64,000 nucleotides of DNA, from NCBI GenBank assembly GCA_963756425.1, contig CAVWNW010000003.1:62001-126000 (forward strand). The letters run 5' to 3'. The DNA is from DASQUK01 sp963756425. Its GTDB lineage: Bacteria > Actinomycetota > Acidimicrobiia > Acidimicrobiales > VFJN01. Position numbers and translations under genes: made by a program. The notes under the pieces are model-generated. The model had not been told where the DNA came from, did not search any database, and saw nothing but the letters and a program-made list of their open reading frames with translations. Of this stretch, positions 49,028-56,369 are shown in pieces; the first letter of the stretch is position 1, and every line of letters begins with the position of its first letter.

Positions 49028-50254
49028 CTACGGTGCCGCAGCCTGGCTGTCGAGGTCGCGGAAGGGCACGTCCTTGTCGACGCGGGGCTCCGGCGGCAGC
49101 CCGAGGGCCCGCTCGCCCAGGATGTTGCGTTGGATCTCGTCGGTGCCGCTGGCGATGCGGACGCAGGGCCAGGTGAGGAACAGGAAGGTCCAGTCGGCAT
49201 CGCCGGTGCCGGCTGCCCTGCCACGGACGAGGCCGTCGGCCCCCAGCACCGAGAGCACGATGTCGCCGGTCCGCTTGAGATGGCTGGCGAAGAACAGGTT
49301 GATGGACGACGCCAACGGCCCGAGCGGCTCGCCGCGCCCCAGCGCGGTCTTGGCCCGGTAGCCGAGGAAGCGGAGGAGCTGCTCGCCCGTGTACACCTCG
49401 GCTAGGCGCTGCCGTGAGCCGGGGTCGCCGGCCAGCCCGCGGGCGCGGACGGCGTCGAGGAGCTCGGCAAAGCCGGGCCAGTCGGTCCCGACCAGCCCGC
49501 GCTCGCTCGCGAGCGTCGACATCGCCACCCGCCAGCCCTCCCCCGCCGTACCGAGGACGCGATCGTCCGGCACGCGCACGTCGGTGAGGAAAACCTCGTT
49601 GAACTCCGCCGACCCGTTCATCTGCGGGATCGGGCGCACGTCGATGCCGGGCGTGGACATGTCCAGGAGGAAGTAGGTGATGCCCCGGTGCTTCGGGCGG
49701 TCGGGGTGGGTGCGGGCGAGCAGGATGCCGAAGTCGCTGTGGCGGGCGTAGGACGTCCAAACCTTCTGACCGTTGATCACCCAGCCGCCGCCGTCGGGGT
49801 CGCGCTCCGCCCGCGTGCTGATGCCGGCGAGGTCGGACCCGGCACCGGGCTCGCTGAACAGCTGGCACCACACCTCCTCGCCGCGGAGCAACGCCGGCAG
49901 GAAGCGGGTCTTCTGCTGGTCGGTGCCGTGCTCGACGATCGTCGGCCCCGCCATGCCGATGCCGACGGCGAACATCGCCGAGGACACACCGTACGTGGCC
50001 TGTTCGTCGTGGAAGATCTGCTCGAACGCGGGCCCGAGGCCCCGGCCGCCGTACTCGGTCGGCCAGGTGATGCCGGCCCAGCCGGCGTCGTGCAGCCGAC
50101 CCTGCCAGGCCTTGCAGGCCTTGACGAAGTCGTCGTCGTGGGCCGTGTCGGACGCGAAGTCGCCGGGGCCAGCCCGCCGGGGGGCGCTGGCCTCGAGCCA
50201 CGCCCGGGCCTGGGCCCGGAACTCGGCCTCGGCCGGGGAGTCGTCGAAGTCCAC
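49028..50254 (-). CDS. Acyl-CoA dehydrogenase, FadE alpha-type
   Basis: An FAD-dependent acyl-CoA dehydrogenase chain (408 residues): 'WCQLFSEPGAGSDLAGISTR', 'GWVINGQKVWTSYARHSDFG' and 'IASGTDEIQRNILGERAL' are standard. It lacks the RxQFG flavin motif of homotetrameric enzymes, the pattern of the alpha chain in heterotetrameric (ChsE-like) dehydrogenases of sterol catabolism. GTG 50254 is 2 bases after the DUF35 stop; the frame reads upstream to 50818 only as a shadow. Confidence 0.9.
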   Translation of the reverse strand: MDFDDSPAEAEFRAQARAWLEASAPRRAGPGDFASDTAHDDDFVKACKAWQGRLHDAGWAGITWPTEYGGRGLGPAFEQIFHDEQATYGVSSAMFAVGIGMAGPTIVEHGTDQQKTRFLPALLRGEEVWCQLFSEPGAGSDLAGISTRAERDPDGGGWVINGQKVWTSYARHSDFGILLARTHPDRPKHRGITYFLLDMSTPGIDVRPIPQMNGSAEFNEVFLTDVRVPDDRVLGTAGEGWRVAMSTLASERGLVGTDWPGFAELLDAVRARGLAGDPGSRQRLAEVYTGEQLLRFLGYRAKTALGRGEPLGPLASSINLFFASHLKRTGDIVLSVLGADGLVRGRAAGTGDADWTFLFLTWPCVRIASGTDEIQRNILGERALGLPPEPRVDKDVPFRDLDSQAAAP

Positions 50255-50256
50255 GG

Positions 50257-50694
50257 CTAGCCCGTGCCCGGGGGCCGCCAGAACGGCACGCCCAGGCCGT
50301 CGTCCACCGCGATCGTGTACGCCTCGACCGGCATGCCGATGTGGACGTCCTCCGGGGCGCAGCCGGTGACGTTGCTCATCATGCGCGGCCCCTCCTCCAG
50401 CTCCACGATCGCGACGACGTACGGCGCCAGCTGGCGGAACGGCTCGGCCCAGTTCTGGCGGACGACCGTGAACGTGTGGACCGTGCCCCGGCCGCTCGCC
50501 GTGCGCCACTCCGGCTCCGCAGCGCACGCCGTGCACAGCGCGCGGGGATAGAACTGCCGCTGCCCGCACGCCGTGCACTGTTGGTACAGCACCTCGCCGC
50601 GAGCCGCCGCCTCCCAGTAGGGGGCCGAGACGTTGTCCGGCAGGGGTAGCGGCCGCCGGCCGAGGGACGCGGCGATGTCGTCCGGGCCGCTCAC
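50257..50694 (-). CDS. DUF35 OB-fold/zinc-ribbon protein (ChsH2-like domain)
   Basis: A 145-residue DUF35 protein: N-terminal helix, rubredoxin-like zinc ribbon 'CTACGQRQFYPRALCTAC' (CxxC...CxxC) and OB-fold ('GTVHTFTVVRQNW', 'PYVVAIVELEEG'). DUF35 proteins pair with thiolase-like partners; in steroid side-chain degradation ChsH2's DUF35 part partners the aldolase Ltp2. The thiolase-like gene at 50864 is directly upstream. Its leader contains the four-arm repeat at 50736-50825. GTG 50694 is the start. Confidence 0.92.
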   Translation of the reverse strand: MSGPDDIAASLGRRPLPLPDNVSAPYWEAAARGEVLYQQCTACGQRQFYPRALCTACAAEPEWRTASGRGTVHTFTVVRQNWAEPFRQLAPYVVAIVELEEGPRMMSNVTGCAPEDVHIGMPVEAYTIAVDDGLGVPFWRPPGTG

Positions 50695-50735
50695 AACGCA
50701 CGCTCCGGCAGCGCCGCCGGGGCAGGTGCTGAGGC

Positions 50736-50825
50736 AATGGGTTCCGACGACCGCAGGGCGAGGTCATGGGTTCCGCCATCGGTACCCATGACCTCGTGCC
50801 GGGCGCCGCGGAACCCATGACCTCG
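50736..50825 (-). promoter_or_regulatory. Four-arm alternative-pairing leader
   Basis: Arms: ATGGGTTCCG (50737-50746); CGAGGTCATGGGTTCCGC (50759-50776); ACCCATGACCTCG (50784-50796); GCGGAACCCATGACCTCG (50808-50825). The second arm pairs perfectly with the third over 13 bp, or with the fourth over 18 bp, so the two structures exclude each other; the first arm can also pair with part of the fourth. This is the layout of an attenuator or riboswitch-like leader for the DUF35 gene starting at 50694, or a processed intergenic structure after the thiolase gene. Confidence 0.55.
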
Positions 50826-50863
50826 GGTCGCAGGCCCGCGGGCCAACGGGTGCCTGGCGAGGC

Positions 50864-52045
50864 TCACGGCGCGTCCCGCCCCAGGATCGTGGCGCCGATG
50901 CAGGACAGCCAGCCGCCTGAGCCGCAGGCCAGGGCCAGCGCGGCGTCGGGCACCTGGGCTGGGCCCGCCTGCCCGCGCAGCTGCCGCACGGCCTCGATGA
51001 GCAGGAAGATGCCCCGCATCCCGGGATGGGTGCAGCTCAGCCCGCCGCCGTCGGTGTTCAGCGGCAGCTTGCCCCCGAGCCGCAGCACGCCGCTCTCGAC
51101 GAAGCGGCCACCCTCGCCCTTGGGGCAGAAGCCGAGGTCCTCGAGCAGCATCAGCACCGTGATCGTGAAGCTGTCGTACAGCTGAACCGTGTCGATGTCG
51201 CCCGGCGTGACCCCGGCCTGACGGAACGCCGCCGCGGCCGCCGGGACGGCTGCGGTGGTGGTGAAGTCGGGCATCTCGCTGATCTGCCAGTGGGTCTGGG
51301 CGCCCCCGTTGCCGAGGACGTAGACGGGCGGCTGGCGCAGGTCGCGGGCGCGCTCGGCGGTGGTCATGACCACCGCGCCGCCGCCGTCCGATATCACGCA
51401 GCAGTCGAGCTTGTGGAGCGGGTCGGCGATCATCCGCGACGAGACCACGTCGTCCACCGTGATCGGGTCGCGGTACAGGGCGTTGGGGTTGAGCGCCGCG
51501 TGCTCCCGGACGCCCACGGCGATCTCGGCCAGCTGTTCGGGCGTGGTCCCGTACTCGTGCATGTGGCGCTGGGCGGCCATGGCATAGGCACCGATCAGCA
51601 CGTTGCCGTAGGGCGCCTCGTACTGCGCAGGCCCGGGAACCTGGGCGGACCCGCCATAGTGGCCCTTGCTCCCGAGAGTGCGGCCCTGGCGGGACAGCAG
51701 ATCCGAGCCGTACGTCATGAGCACGGTGTCGCACATGCCGTCGCGGATCGCTCCGGCGGCGTGCTGCGCGAAGAACTCGAAGCTCGACCCGCCGACCATG
51801 GTGCCGTCGAGCCAGCGGTGGTCGATGCCAAGGTATTCCGCCATTGGCGCCACGTCGTCGGGATCGGAGCTGGACTTGCTGGCGCCGGCGCAGCAGTAGC
51901 CGTCGATGTCGGCCTTCCGCACGCCGGAGTCGTCGAGGGCTCGCCTCATCGCGACGACGTGGTGCTGGACGGCGTCGAGGTGCGGCGCCACCGGGCCGTC
52001 GCTCAGGCCGATCCCCACGATCACCGGTGTGCGGGTCGAGGTCAC
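50864..52045 (-). CDS. Thiolase-like protein (SCP-x/Ltp2 type)
   Basis: A thiolase-fold protein of 393 residues of the sterol-carrier-protein-x/Ltp2 group. Landmarks are 'RTPVIVGIGLSDGPVAP', 'CCVISDGGGAVVMTTAERAR', 'VQLYDSFTITVLMLLEDLGF', 'LNTDGGGLSCTHPGMRG' and 'ALACGSGGWLSCIGATILGR'. Where true thiolases have their nucleophilic Cys, this protein reads 'MVGGSSFEFFAQHAAGAI', without cysteine, as in the Ltp2 retro-aldolases. With the DUF35 partner it may be an aldolase rather than a thiolase. GTG 52045 (MTSTRTPVIVG) is chosen by family fit; it lies inside a perfect hairpin. The frame continues upstream to 52201 without support. Confidence 0.85.
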   Translation of the reverse strand: MTSTRTPVIVGIGLSDGPVAPHLDAVQHHVVAMRRALDDSGVRKADIDGYCCAGASKSSSDPDDVAPMAEYLGIDHRWLDGTMVGGSSFEFFAQHAAGAIRDGMCDTVLMTYGSDLLSRQGRTLGSKGHYGGSAQVPGPAQYEAPYGNVLIGAYAMAAQRHMHEYGTTPEQLAEIAVGVREHAALNPNALYRDPITVDDVVSSRMIADPLHKLDCCVISDGGGAVVMTTAERARDLRQPPVYVLGNGGAQTHWQISEMPDFTTTAAVPAAAAAFRQAGVTPGDIDTVQLYDSFTITVLMLLEDLGFCPKGEGGRFVESGVLRLGGKLPLNTDGGGLSCTHPGMRGIFLLIEAVRQLRGQAGPAQVPDAALALACGSGGWLSCIGATILGRDAP

Positions 52046-52062
52046 GAGGGAACCTCGTGACC
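52040..52062 (-). promoter_or_regulatory. Hairpin covering the thiolase-like start codon
   Basis: GGTCACGAGG (52040-52049) and CCTCGTGACC (52053-52062) pair perfectly over 10 bp around a 3-base loop. On the mRNA the GTG start (52045-52043) and the only Shine-Dalgarno-like GAGG are both inside the stem. Such a structure would hide the start from ribosomes until opened by a factor, by upstream translation or by temperature. Confidence 0.55.
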
Positions 52063-52076
52063 GGCCGACCGTGCGA

Positions 52077-52135
52077 TCGACCCAACTGGAGCCCGCTCGC
52101 CTCGTCGCCGCGAGACGGGCGGGTAGTTGGGTCGA
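52077..52135 (-). promoter_or_regulatory. Long interrupted hairpin upstream of the thiolase-like gene
   Basis: TCGACCCAACT (52077-52087) and AGTTGGGTCGA (52125-52135) are a perfect 11-bp inverted repeat. Between them GCCCGCTCGC (52091-52100) pairs with GCGAGACGGGC (52110-52120) with one bulged base. It lies in the 150-base gap between the SnoaL-like stop and the thiolase-like start, 15 bases from the start-codon hairpin, so the two may form one leader structure or a terminator plus leader. Confidence 0.5.
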
Positions 52136-52197
52136 CAGGCCAGGGAGCCGGGCGGCGATGGGGTGCGGTGGCGCAGCCCCCGAGGGAGCACCGAACC

Positions 52198-52596
52198 TCA
52201 TCCTTCCTGGCGGCCCACGGCGTCCTTGCCACCGACGGGCGGCGTGCCGCCCGGCTGCTGCAGGTACAGGCGCATGTGGTTGATCTTGCCGTGGCCGTCG
52301 AGGCCGAAGACGATCGCCTCCGGGATGTCGGTCAGCTTGCCGTCGATGGCGAGGCGCTCGGTCAGCTCGGTGAAGGCGAGGTTGTCGTCGACGTAGACGA
52401 TGCGGTTGGGAACGAGCTCGTAGCCGGCCTGCAGGATGGGCACGACCCGCCGGAGGAACTCCAGGTACTCGTCAGCGCTGGAGATCACGTCGACGTAGGG
52501 GCCGATGCGCTCGAACCCCTGCTCCGAGAAGCACTCGGCCAAGCCGTCCCAGTCGCGGGCGGCGTAGCTGTCGAGGAACTTCTCGACGACGCCCAT
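52198..52596 (-). CDS. SnoaL-like/NTF2-fold protein
   Basis: A 132-residue protein with the NTF2/SnoaL cone fold: 'FLDSYAARDWDGLAECFSEQ', 'EYLEFLRRVVPILQAGYELV', 'RLYLQQPGGTPPVGG'. It is paralogous to the gene at 60418. NTF2-fold members of catabolic islands act as isomerases, dehydratases or ligand-binding proteins; the role here is unknown. No Shine-Dalgarno precedes ATG 52596, and the operator-like site at 52594-52609 overlaps the start codon, which hints at a leaderless transcript or a different start (GTG 52590). Confidence 0.82.
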   Translation of the reverse strand: MGVVEKFLDSYAARDWDGLAECFSEQGFERIGPYVDVISSADEYLEFLRRVVPILQAGYELVPNRIVYVDDNLAFTELTERLAIDGKLTDIPEAIVFGLDGHGKINHMRLYLQQPGGTPPVGGKDAVGRQEG

Positions 52597-52609
52597 CGTA
52601 TGTATGTTT
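52594..52609. promoter_or_regulatory. Operator-like site, copy 2 (degenerate)
   Basis: CATCGTATGTATGTTT matches TATCTTATGTATGATA of copy 3 at 12 of 16 positions, in the same register. It overlaps the first codon of the SnoaL-like gene and lies just upstream of the thiolase/DUF35/dehydrogenase group. Confidence 0.4.
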
Positions 52610-52646
52610 AGGAGGAAAGCCGGCAGGGGTCAAGCCCGGGTCGCCG

Positions 52647-53345
52647 TCACGTCGCGGTCCGGTAGGTCTCGAGGCGCTCGACGAGGTCGTCGGGGTGCGC
52701 CAGCGCCGGCAGGTGGCCGCCCGCCATCTCGTCGGGCGTGATGCCGAGGCGGTCCCGCACGACGCCACGCAGGAACTCGGCCGGGAAGAAGCGGTCGTCG
52801 CGACACAGAAGAAACCTCGTCGGCACGTCCGGCCACGCCGCCAGCGGCCACGGCTTTTCCAACGGCGTGCCGGACTGGTGCCGTTCGCCTCGCGCGTACG
52901 CCTCGGCAACCACGTCCGACGGCACGTCGTGGAAGTACTCGACCATGGGATCGTGCTCGCCGCCGCCCGCCCAGCTTTCACGCTCCGCCTGCTCCCGCCT
53001 CGCCTGTTCGAATCCCGTGTTGGCCCACCAGTCGGCGGGCCGCTCGCCGGGCCGCGGCACCATCGCCGCGAGCAAGACGAGCAGCCGGACTGGCACCCGA
53101 TCGCAGACCAGCGGAGCGGTGAACCCGCCGAAGGACTGCGCGACCACCACGAGTTCGTTGCGGTCGGCGCGGCCGCCGATGGCGTCGACGACTGCATCCG
53201 TGTACTCGGACAGGCCGGCGGAGTCGTCGTCGGACGGCAGATCGGGCGCCACCACGTCGTGACCCCGCGCCCGCAGACGGGGGACGACGAGGTGCCAGTA
53301 CCAGGAGTCAGACGCCGCCCCGTGGATCAGGACATACGTAGCCAT
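52647..53345 (-). CDS. Alpha/beta hydrolase
   Basis: A 232-residue hydrolase of the methylketone-synthase/salicylate-esterase-like small type. N-terminal 'YVLIHGAASDSWYWHLVVPR', nucleophile in 'VVVAQSFGGFTAPL' and His in 'MAGGHLPALAHPDDLVERLE'. It may hydrolyse an ester or CoA/lactone intermediate; the substrate is unknown. It starts at ATG 53345 and precedes the SnoaL-like gene by 50 bases. Confidence 0.87.
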   Translation of the reverse strand: MATYVLIHGAASDSWYWHLVVPRLRARGHDVVAPDLPSDDDSAGLSEYTDAVVDAIGGRADRNELVVVAQSFGGFTAPLVCDRVPVRLLVLLAAMVPRPGERPADWWANTGFEQARREQAERESWAGGGEHDPMVEYFHDVPSDVVAEAYARGERHQSGTPLEKPWPLAAWPDVPTRFLLCRDDRFFPAEFLRGVVRDRLGITPDEMAGGHLPALAHPDDLVERLETYRTAT

Positions 53346-53442
53346 CGTCGATATGACGTCCGGCGGCGGCCGATCTCATCGGTCGAGCGCCGGGCCTGCG
53401 CATGCGTCGAAATGCACGGCGGCGGCCCGAGGTCCCGGAGGC

Positions 53443-55050
53443 TCAGGTGCCGTACTGCTCGCGCAGGGCAGGCTTCACCACCTTGCCCGTGGCGTTGCGG
53501 GGCAGCCCGTCGACGACGATCACCGACGTGGGCTTCTTGTACGAGGCCAGCCGCTCCCTGCACCACGCGATGATCTCGTCCTCCGTGGGCGGCGAGACCG
53601 GATCCGCTGCCACCACCACCGCGCGCGGCGTCTCGCCCCACCGCGGGTGGGGAACGCCGATGACCGCCGCCTCTGCGACATCCGGGTGCGCCGAGATCGC
53701 CGCCTCGACCTCCGGGCAGTAGATGTTCTCGCCGCCCGAGATGATCATGTCGTGGCGCCGGTCGACGACGTAGATGTAGCCCTCCTCGTCCATGCGGCAC
53801 AGGTCGCCGGAGTGGAACCAGCCGCCGGACATGGCCTCGGCGTTGGCCTCGGCCATGTTCCAGTAGCCCTGCATGACCGTCGGCCCGCGGTAGACGATCT
53901 CCCCGACCTCGCCACGCGCCACGTCGTTCATCTGCTCGTCCACGATGCGCGCCTCGACGTTGACGACGGGCTTGCCGACCGAACCGCGCTTGCGCTCGGC
54001 GTCCACGGCATGCAGCAGGCACGTCACCGGGCTCATCTCCGTCTGGCCGAAGAAGCTGAAGATCGGCACGCCCGGCAGCGTCCTGCTCATCTTCTCGAGC
54101 ACGTGGACGGGGGTGTTCGCCGCCCCCCAGGACACCCGGCGCAGGCGCAGATCGCGATCGCCCGCAGCGGCGACGTCGCACACCTCGTCCCACTGCATCC
54201 CCACGAAGACGCATCCGGTGACCCCGTAGCGCTCGAGGTCGTCCACCGCGCCCTTGGCGTCGAACTGCCCGGACCGCACGATCACCGAGCTCCCGCCCGC
54301 CATCACGTACGGCAGGATCCCCACGAGCCCGCCGATGTGGAACAGCGGCAGGTTGGCGTACCAGACGTCGTCCTCGCCACCGATGCCCTGCTCGATCATC
54401 GAGTTGAGCGTCTGCATCACGACGTTGAAGTGGGACAGCACGGCACCCTTGGGGCGGCCGGTGGTACCCGAGGTGTACATGATCAGCGCCGGCGCGTCCT
54501 CGGGCACGTCGATGTCGAGCGGGTCTTCGGACTCGGCGGCGAGCACGTCTTCGTAGCTCTCGACCCGGGCGACGCCGTCGGATGGCGCGGCCGCCTCGGT
54601 TTGGCCCAGCACGATCACCGTGTCGAGGGTCGCCAACGAGGGGCGCACCGCATCCACCAGAGGCAGCAACGCCTCGTCAACGATGACGGTGCGGGCGCCC
54701 GAATCGCCGAGCACGTGCTCGACCTCGTGCGGCACGAGCCGGAAGTTGACCGGCACGACGATCGCCCCTGATCGCCAGCCGGCGAAGATCGCCTCGACCA
54801 TCTCGATGCTGTTGCCCATGAGGACCGCAAGCCGGTCGCCCGGGCCGACGCCGCGGGCGCCCAGCCCGCGTGCGAGCCGGGTCACGCGGCGGTCGACCTG
54901 ACGGAACGTCCGGGAATCCTCCCCGCACACCAACGCCACCCGCTCCGGGTACTTGCGGGCGATGCGGGCGAGCTGCTCGCCGTGCGACATCCGCCGCGCC
55001 GCGTCGAGTGCCGGCGTCCCACCTACCGTCGCGCCGGCCGAACCCCCCAT
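53443..55050 (-). CDS. AMP-forming fatty-acid/carboxylate-CoA ligase
   Basis: A second ANL ligase (535 residues): 'ALIMYTSGTTGRPKGAVLSH', 'FFGQTEMSPVT', 'GGWFHSGDLCRMDEEGYIYV', 'DRRHDMIISGGENIYCPEVE' and 'GLPRNATGKVVKPAL'. It is of the FadD3/FadD17-like or long-chain type by motif. ATG 55050 has GAGGAG upstream. It is divergent from the split acyl-CoA dehydrogenase operon, sharing the 155-base region that holds operator copy 3. Confidence 0.93.
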   Translation of the reverse strand: MGGSAGATVGGTPALDAARRMSHGEQLARIARKYPERVALVCGEDSRTFRQVDRRVTRLARGLGARGVGPGDRLAVLMGNSIEMVEAIFAGWRSGAIVVPVNFRLVPHEVEHVLGDSGARTVIVDEALLPLVDAVRPSLATLDTVIVLGQTEAAAPSDGVARVESYEDVLAAESEDPLDIDVPEDAPALIMYTSGTTGRPKGAVLSHFNVVMQTLNSMIEQGIGGEDDVWYANLPLFHIGGLVGILPYVMAGGSSVIVRSGQFDAKGAVDDLERYGVTGCVFVGMQWDEVCDVAAAGDRDLRLRRVSWGAANTPVHVLEKMSRTLPGVPIFSFFGQTEMSPVTCLLHAVDAERKRGSVGKPVVNVEARIVDEQMNDVARGEVGEIVYRGPTVMQGYWNMAEANAEAMSGGWFHSGDLCRMDEEGYIYVVDRRHDMIISGGENIYCPEVEAAISAHPDVAEAAVIGVPHPRWGETPRAVVVAADPVSPPTEDEIIAWCRERLASYKKPTSVIVVDGLPRNATGKVVKPALREQYGT

Positions 55051-55107
55051 GTCATGTCTCCTCGTCGTTGCCTGCCCGTGCTTGCCAGCCCTACTTTTGG
55101 GCGAGAC

Positions 55108-55123
55108 TATCTTATGTATGATA
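55108..55123. promoter_or_regulatory. Operator-like site, copy 3, in a divergent promoter
   Basis: TATCTTATGTATGATA lies between divergent CoA-ligase and acyl-CoA dehydrogenase genes. It matches copy 1 at 14 of 16 positions. TATGAT on the plus strand and TAAGAT on the minus strand both fit TANNNT -10 boxes, so the site may overlap two divergent promoters and shut both when bound. Confidence 0.6.
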
Positions 55124-55205
55124 CTGAAGTTAGGTAGACTGGCGGTCGACGAGGGGGCGTATCCAAGAGCTGTCTCCGGATCGCACCGCTAGGGGGCGGA
55201 GCCGC

Positions 55206-56369
55206 ATGGACTACGAGCTTGGTGAGCAGGCTGACCGCCTGCGGCTGCGGCTGCGCCAGATGGTCGAGGAGCATCTGCCCGAGGGATTCCTTGGTGCCTT
55301 CACCGACGATCCCGAGGATCTTGCCATCACCCAGCGATTCTGCAAGCTCCTGGCGGCCGAGGGGCTGCTCGCCAAGGCCTGGCCCACGGAGTACGGGGGC
55401 GGCGGCAGCAGCGTGTGGGAGCAGACGGTGGTGCGGGAGGAGATGTGGGCCCATCATGAGCCCCGGGGCCCGCAATACATGGGCATCAACTGGGTGGGCC
55501 CCGCGATCATGCGGTTCGGCACGCCGGAGCAGCAGGCCCTGCACCTGCCCGCCATCGCCGCCGGCGATGTCATCTGGTGCCAGGGCTTCAGCGAGCCCGA
55601 CGCCGGTTCGGACCTCGCCTCGCTCACCACCCGGGCGGTGCCGGACGGCTCCGGCGGGTGGCGGATCACCGGCCAGAAGGTCTGGACGTCCTATGCGCTC
55701 ATGGCGCAATGGTGCATCCTCGCCGCCCGCACGTCGGTCAAGGCGGCCAAGCACAAGGGCATCACCATGTACCTGGTGCCGATGGAGAGCCAGGGCATCA
55801 CGGTGCGGCCGATCCCCAACCTGCTGGGGCCTCACCACCTCAACGAGCTGTTCCTCGACGAGGTCAGCGTCGGTCCCGACAACGTCCTCGGCCCAGTGGA
55901 CGCAGGCTGGAGCGTGATCCGCGAGGCGCTCAAGTTCGAGCGGATCGGCATCGCCCGCTATGCGCGCTGTGACCGGCTGCTCACCCTGCTCCGCGAAACG
56001 CTCGGCGATCGCTGGGCCGAGCTCCCCGCGGCGCTGCGGGCCCGCTGGACTCGGGCGCGCGTCCACACCCGGGCGGCGATGGTCCTCGCCTATCGGGTCG
56101 TCGACGCGCAGGCCCGGGGCATCGTGGACGACGCCGACGCCAGCGTCGCGCGGGTCGCGGCGACGTTGTGCGATCAGGAGGTGGCCGAGGTGCTGCTAGA
56201 GGCACTGGCGGCCCAGGCGGTCGACGACGGCCACACCCGGCATCCGGTCCTTCACGGCGCGGTCGAGGACCACTGGCGGTACGCGCAGGCGGCGACGGTG
56301 GCATCGGGAACGATCGAGATCCAACGGATGCTCGTGGCCCGTGGGGCGCTGGCGGGCGACATCCGATGA
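55206..56369 (+). CDS. Acyl-CoA dehydrogenase, alpha-type subunit
   Basis: A 387-residue acyl-CoA dehydrogenase chain: 'WCQGFSEPDAGSDLASLTTR', 'WRITGQKVWTSYALMAQWCI' and 'VASGTIEIQRMLVARGALAG'. It lacks RxQFG; that motif is in the downstream partner. Strong GGGGGCGGAG-type Shine-Dalgarno upstream of ATG 55206. The stop overlaps the next ATG. The pair looks like the heterotetrameric FadE enzymes of mycobacterial sterol side-chain degradation, which act on bulky CoA esters. Confidence 0.92.
   Translation: MDYELGEQADRLRLRLRQMVEEHLPEGFLGAFTDDPEDLAITQRFCKLLAAEGLLAKAWPTEYGGGGSSVWEQTVVREEMWAHHEPRGPQYMGINWVGPAIMRFGTPEQQALHLPAIAAGDVIWCQGFSEPDAGSDLASLTTRAVPDGSGGWRITGQKVWTSYALMAQWCILAARTSVKAAKHKGITMYLVPMESQGITVRPIPNLLGPHHLNELFLDEVSVGPDNVLGPVDAGWSVIREALKFERIGIARYARCDRLLTLLRETLGDRWAELPAALRARWTRARVHTRAAMVLAYRVVDAQARGIVDDADASVARVAATLCDQEVAEVLLEALAAQAVDDGHTRHPVLHGAVEDHWRYAQAATVASGTIEIQRMLVARGALAGDIR

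Noticed and set aside
53000..53035. tRNA-like 3' end (GTTCGAATC followed by CCACCA-like bases)
   Set aside because: The flanking bases do not form a T-stem or acceptor stem, and the stretch lies inside a well-supported alpha/beta hydrolase gene.
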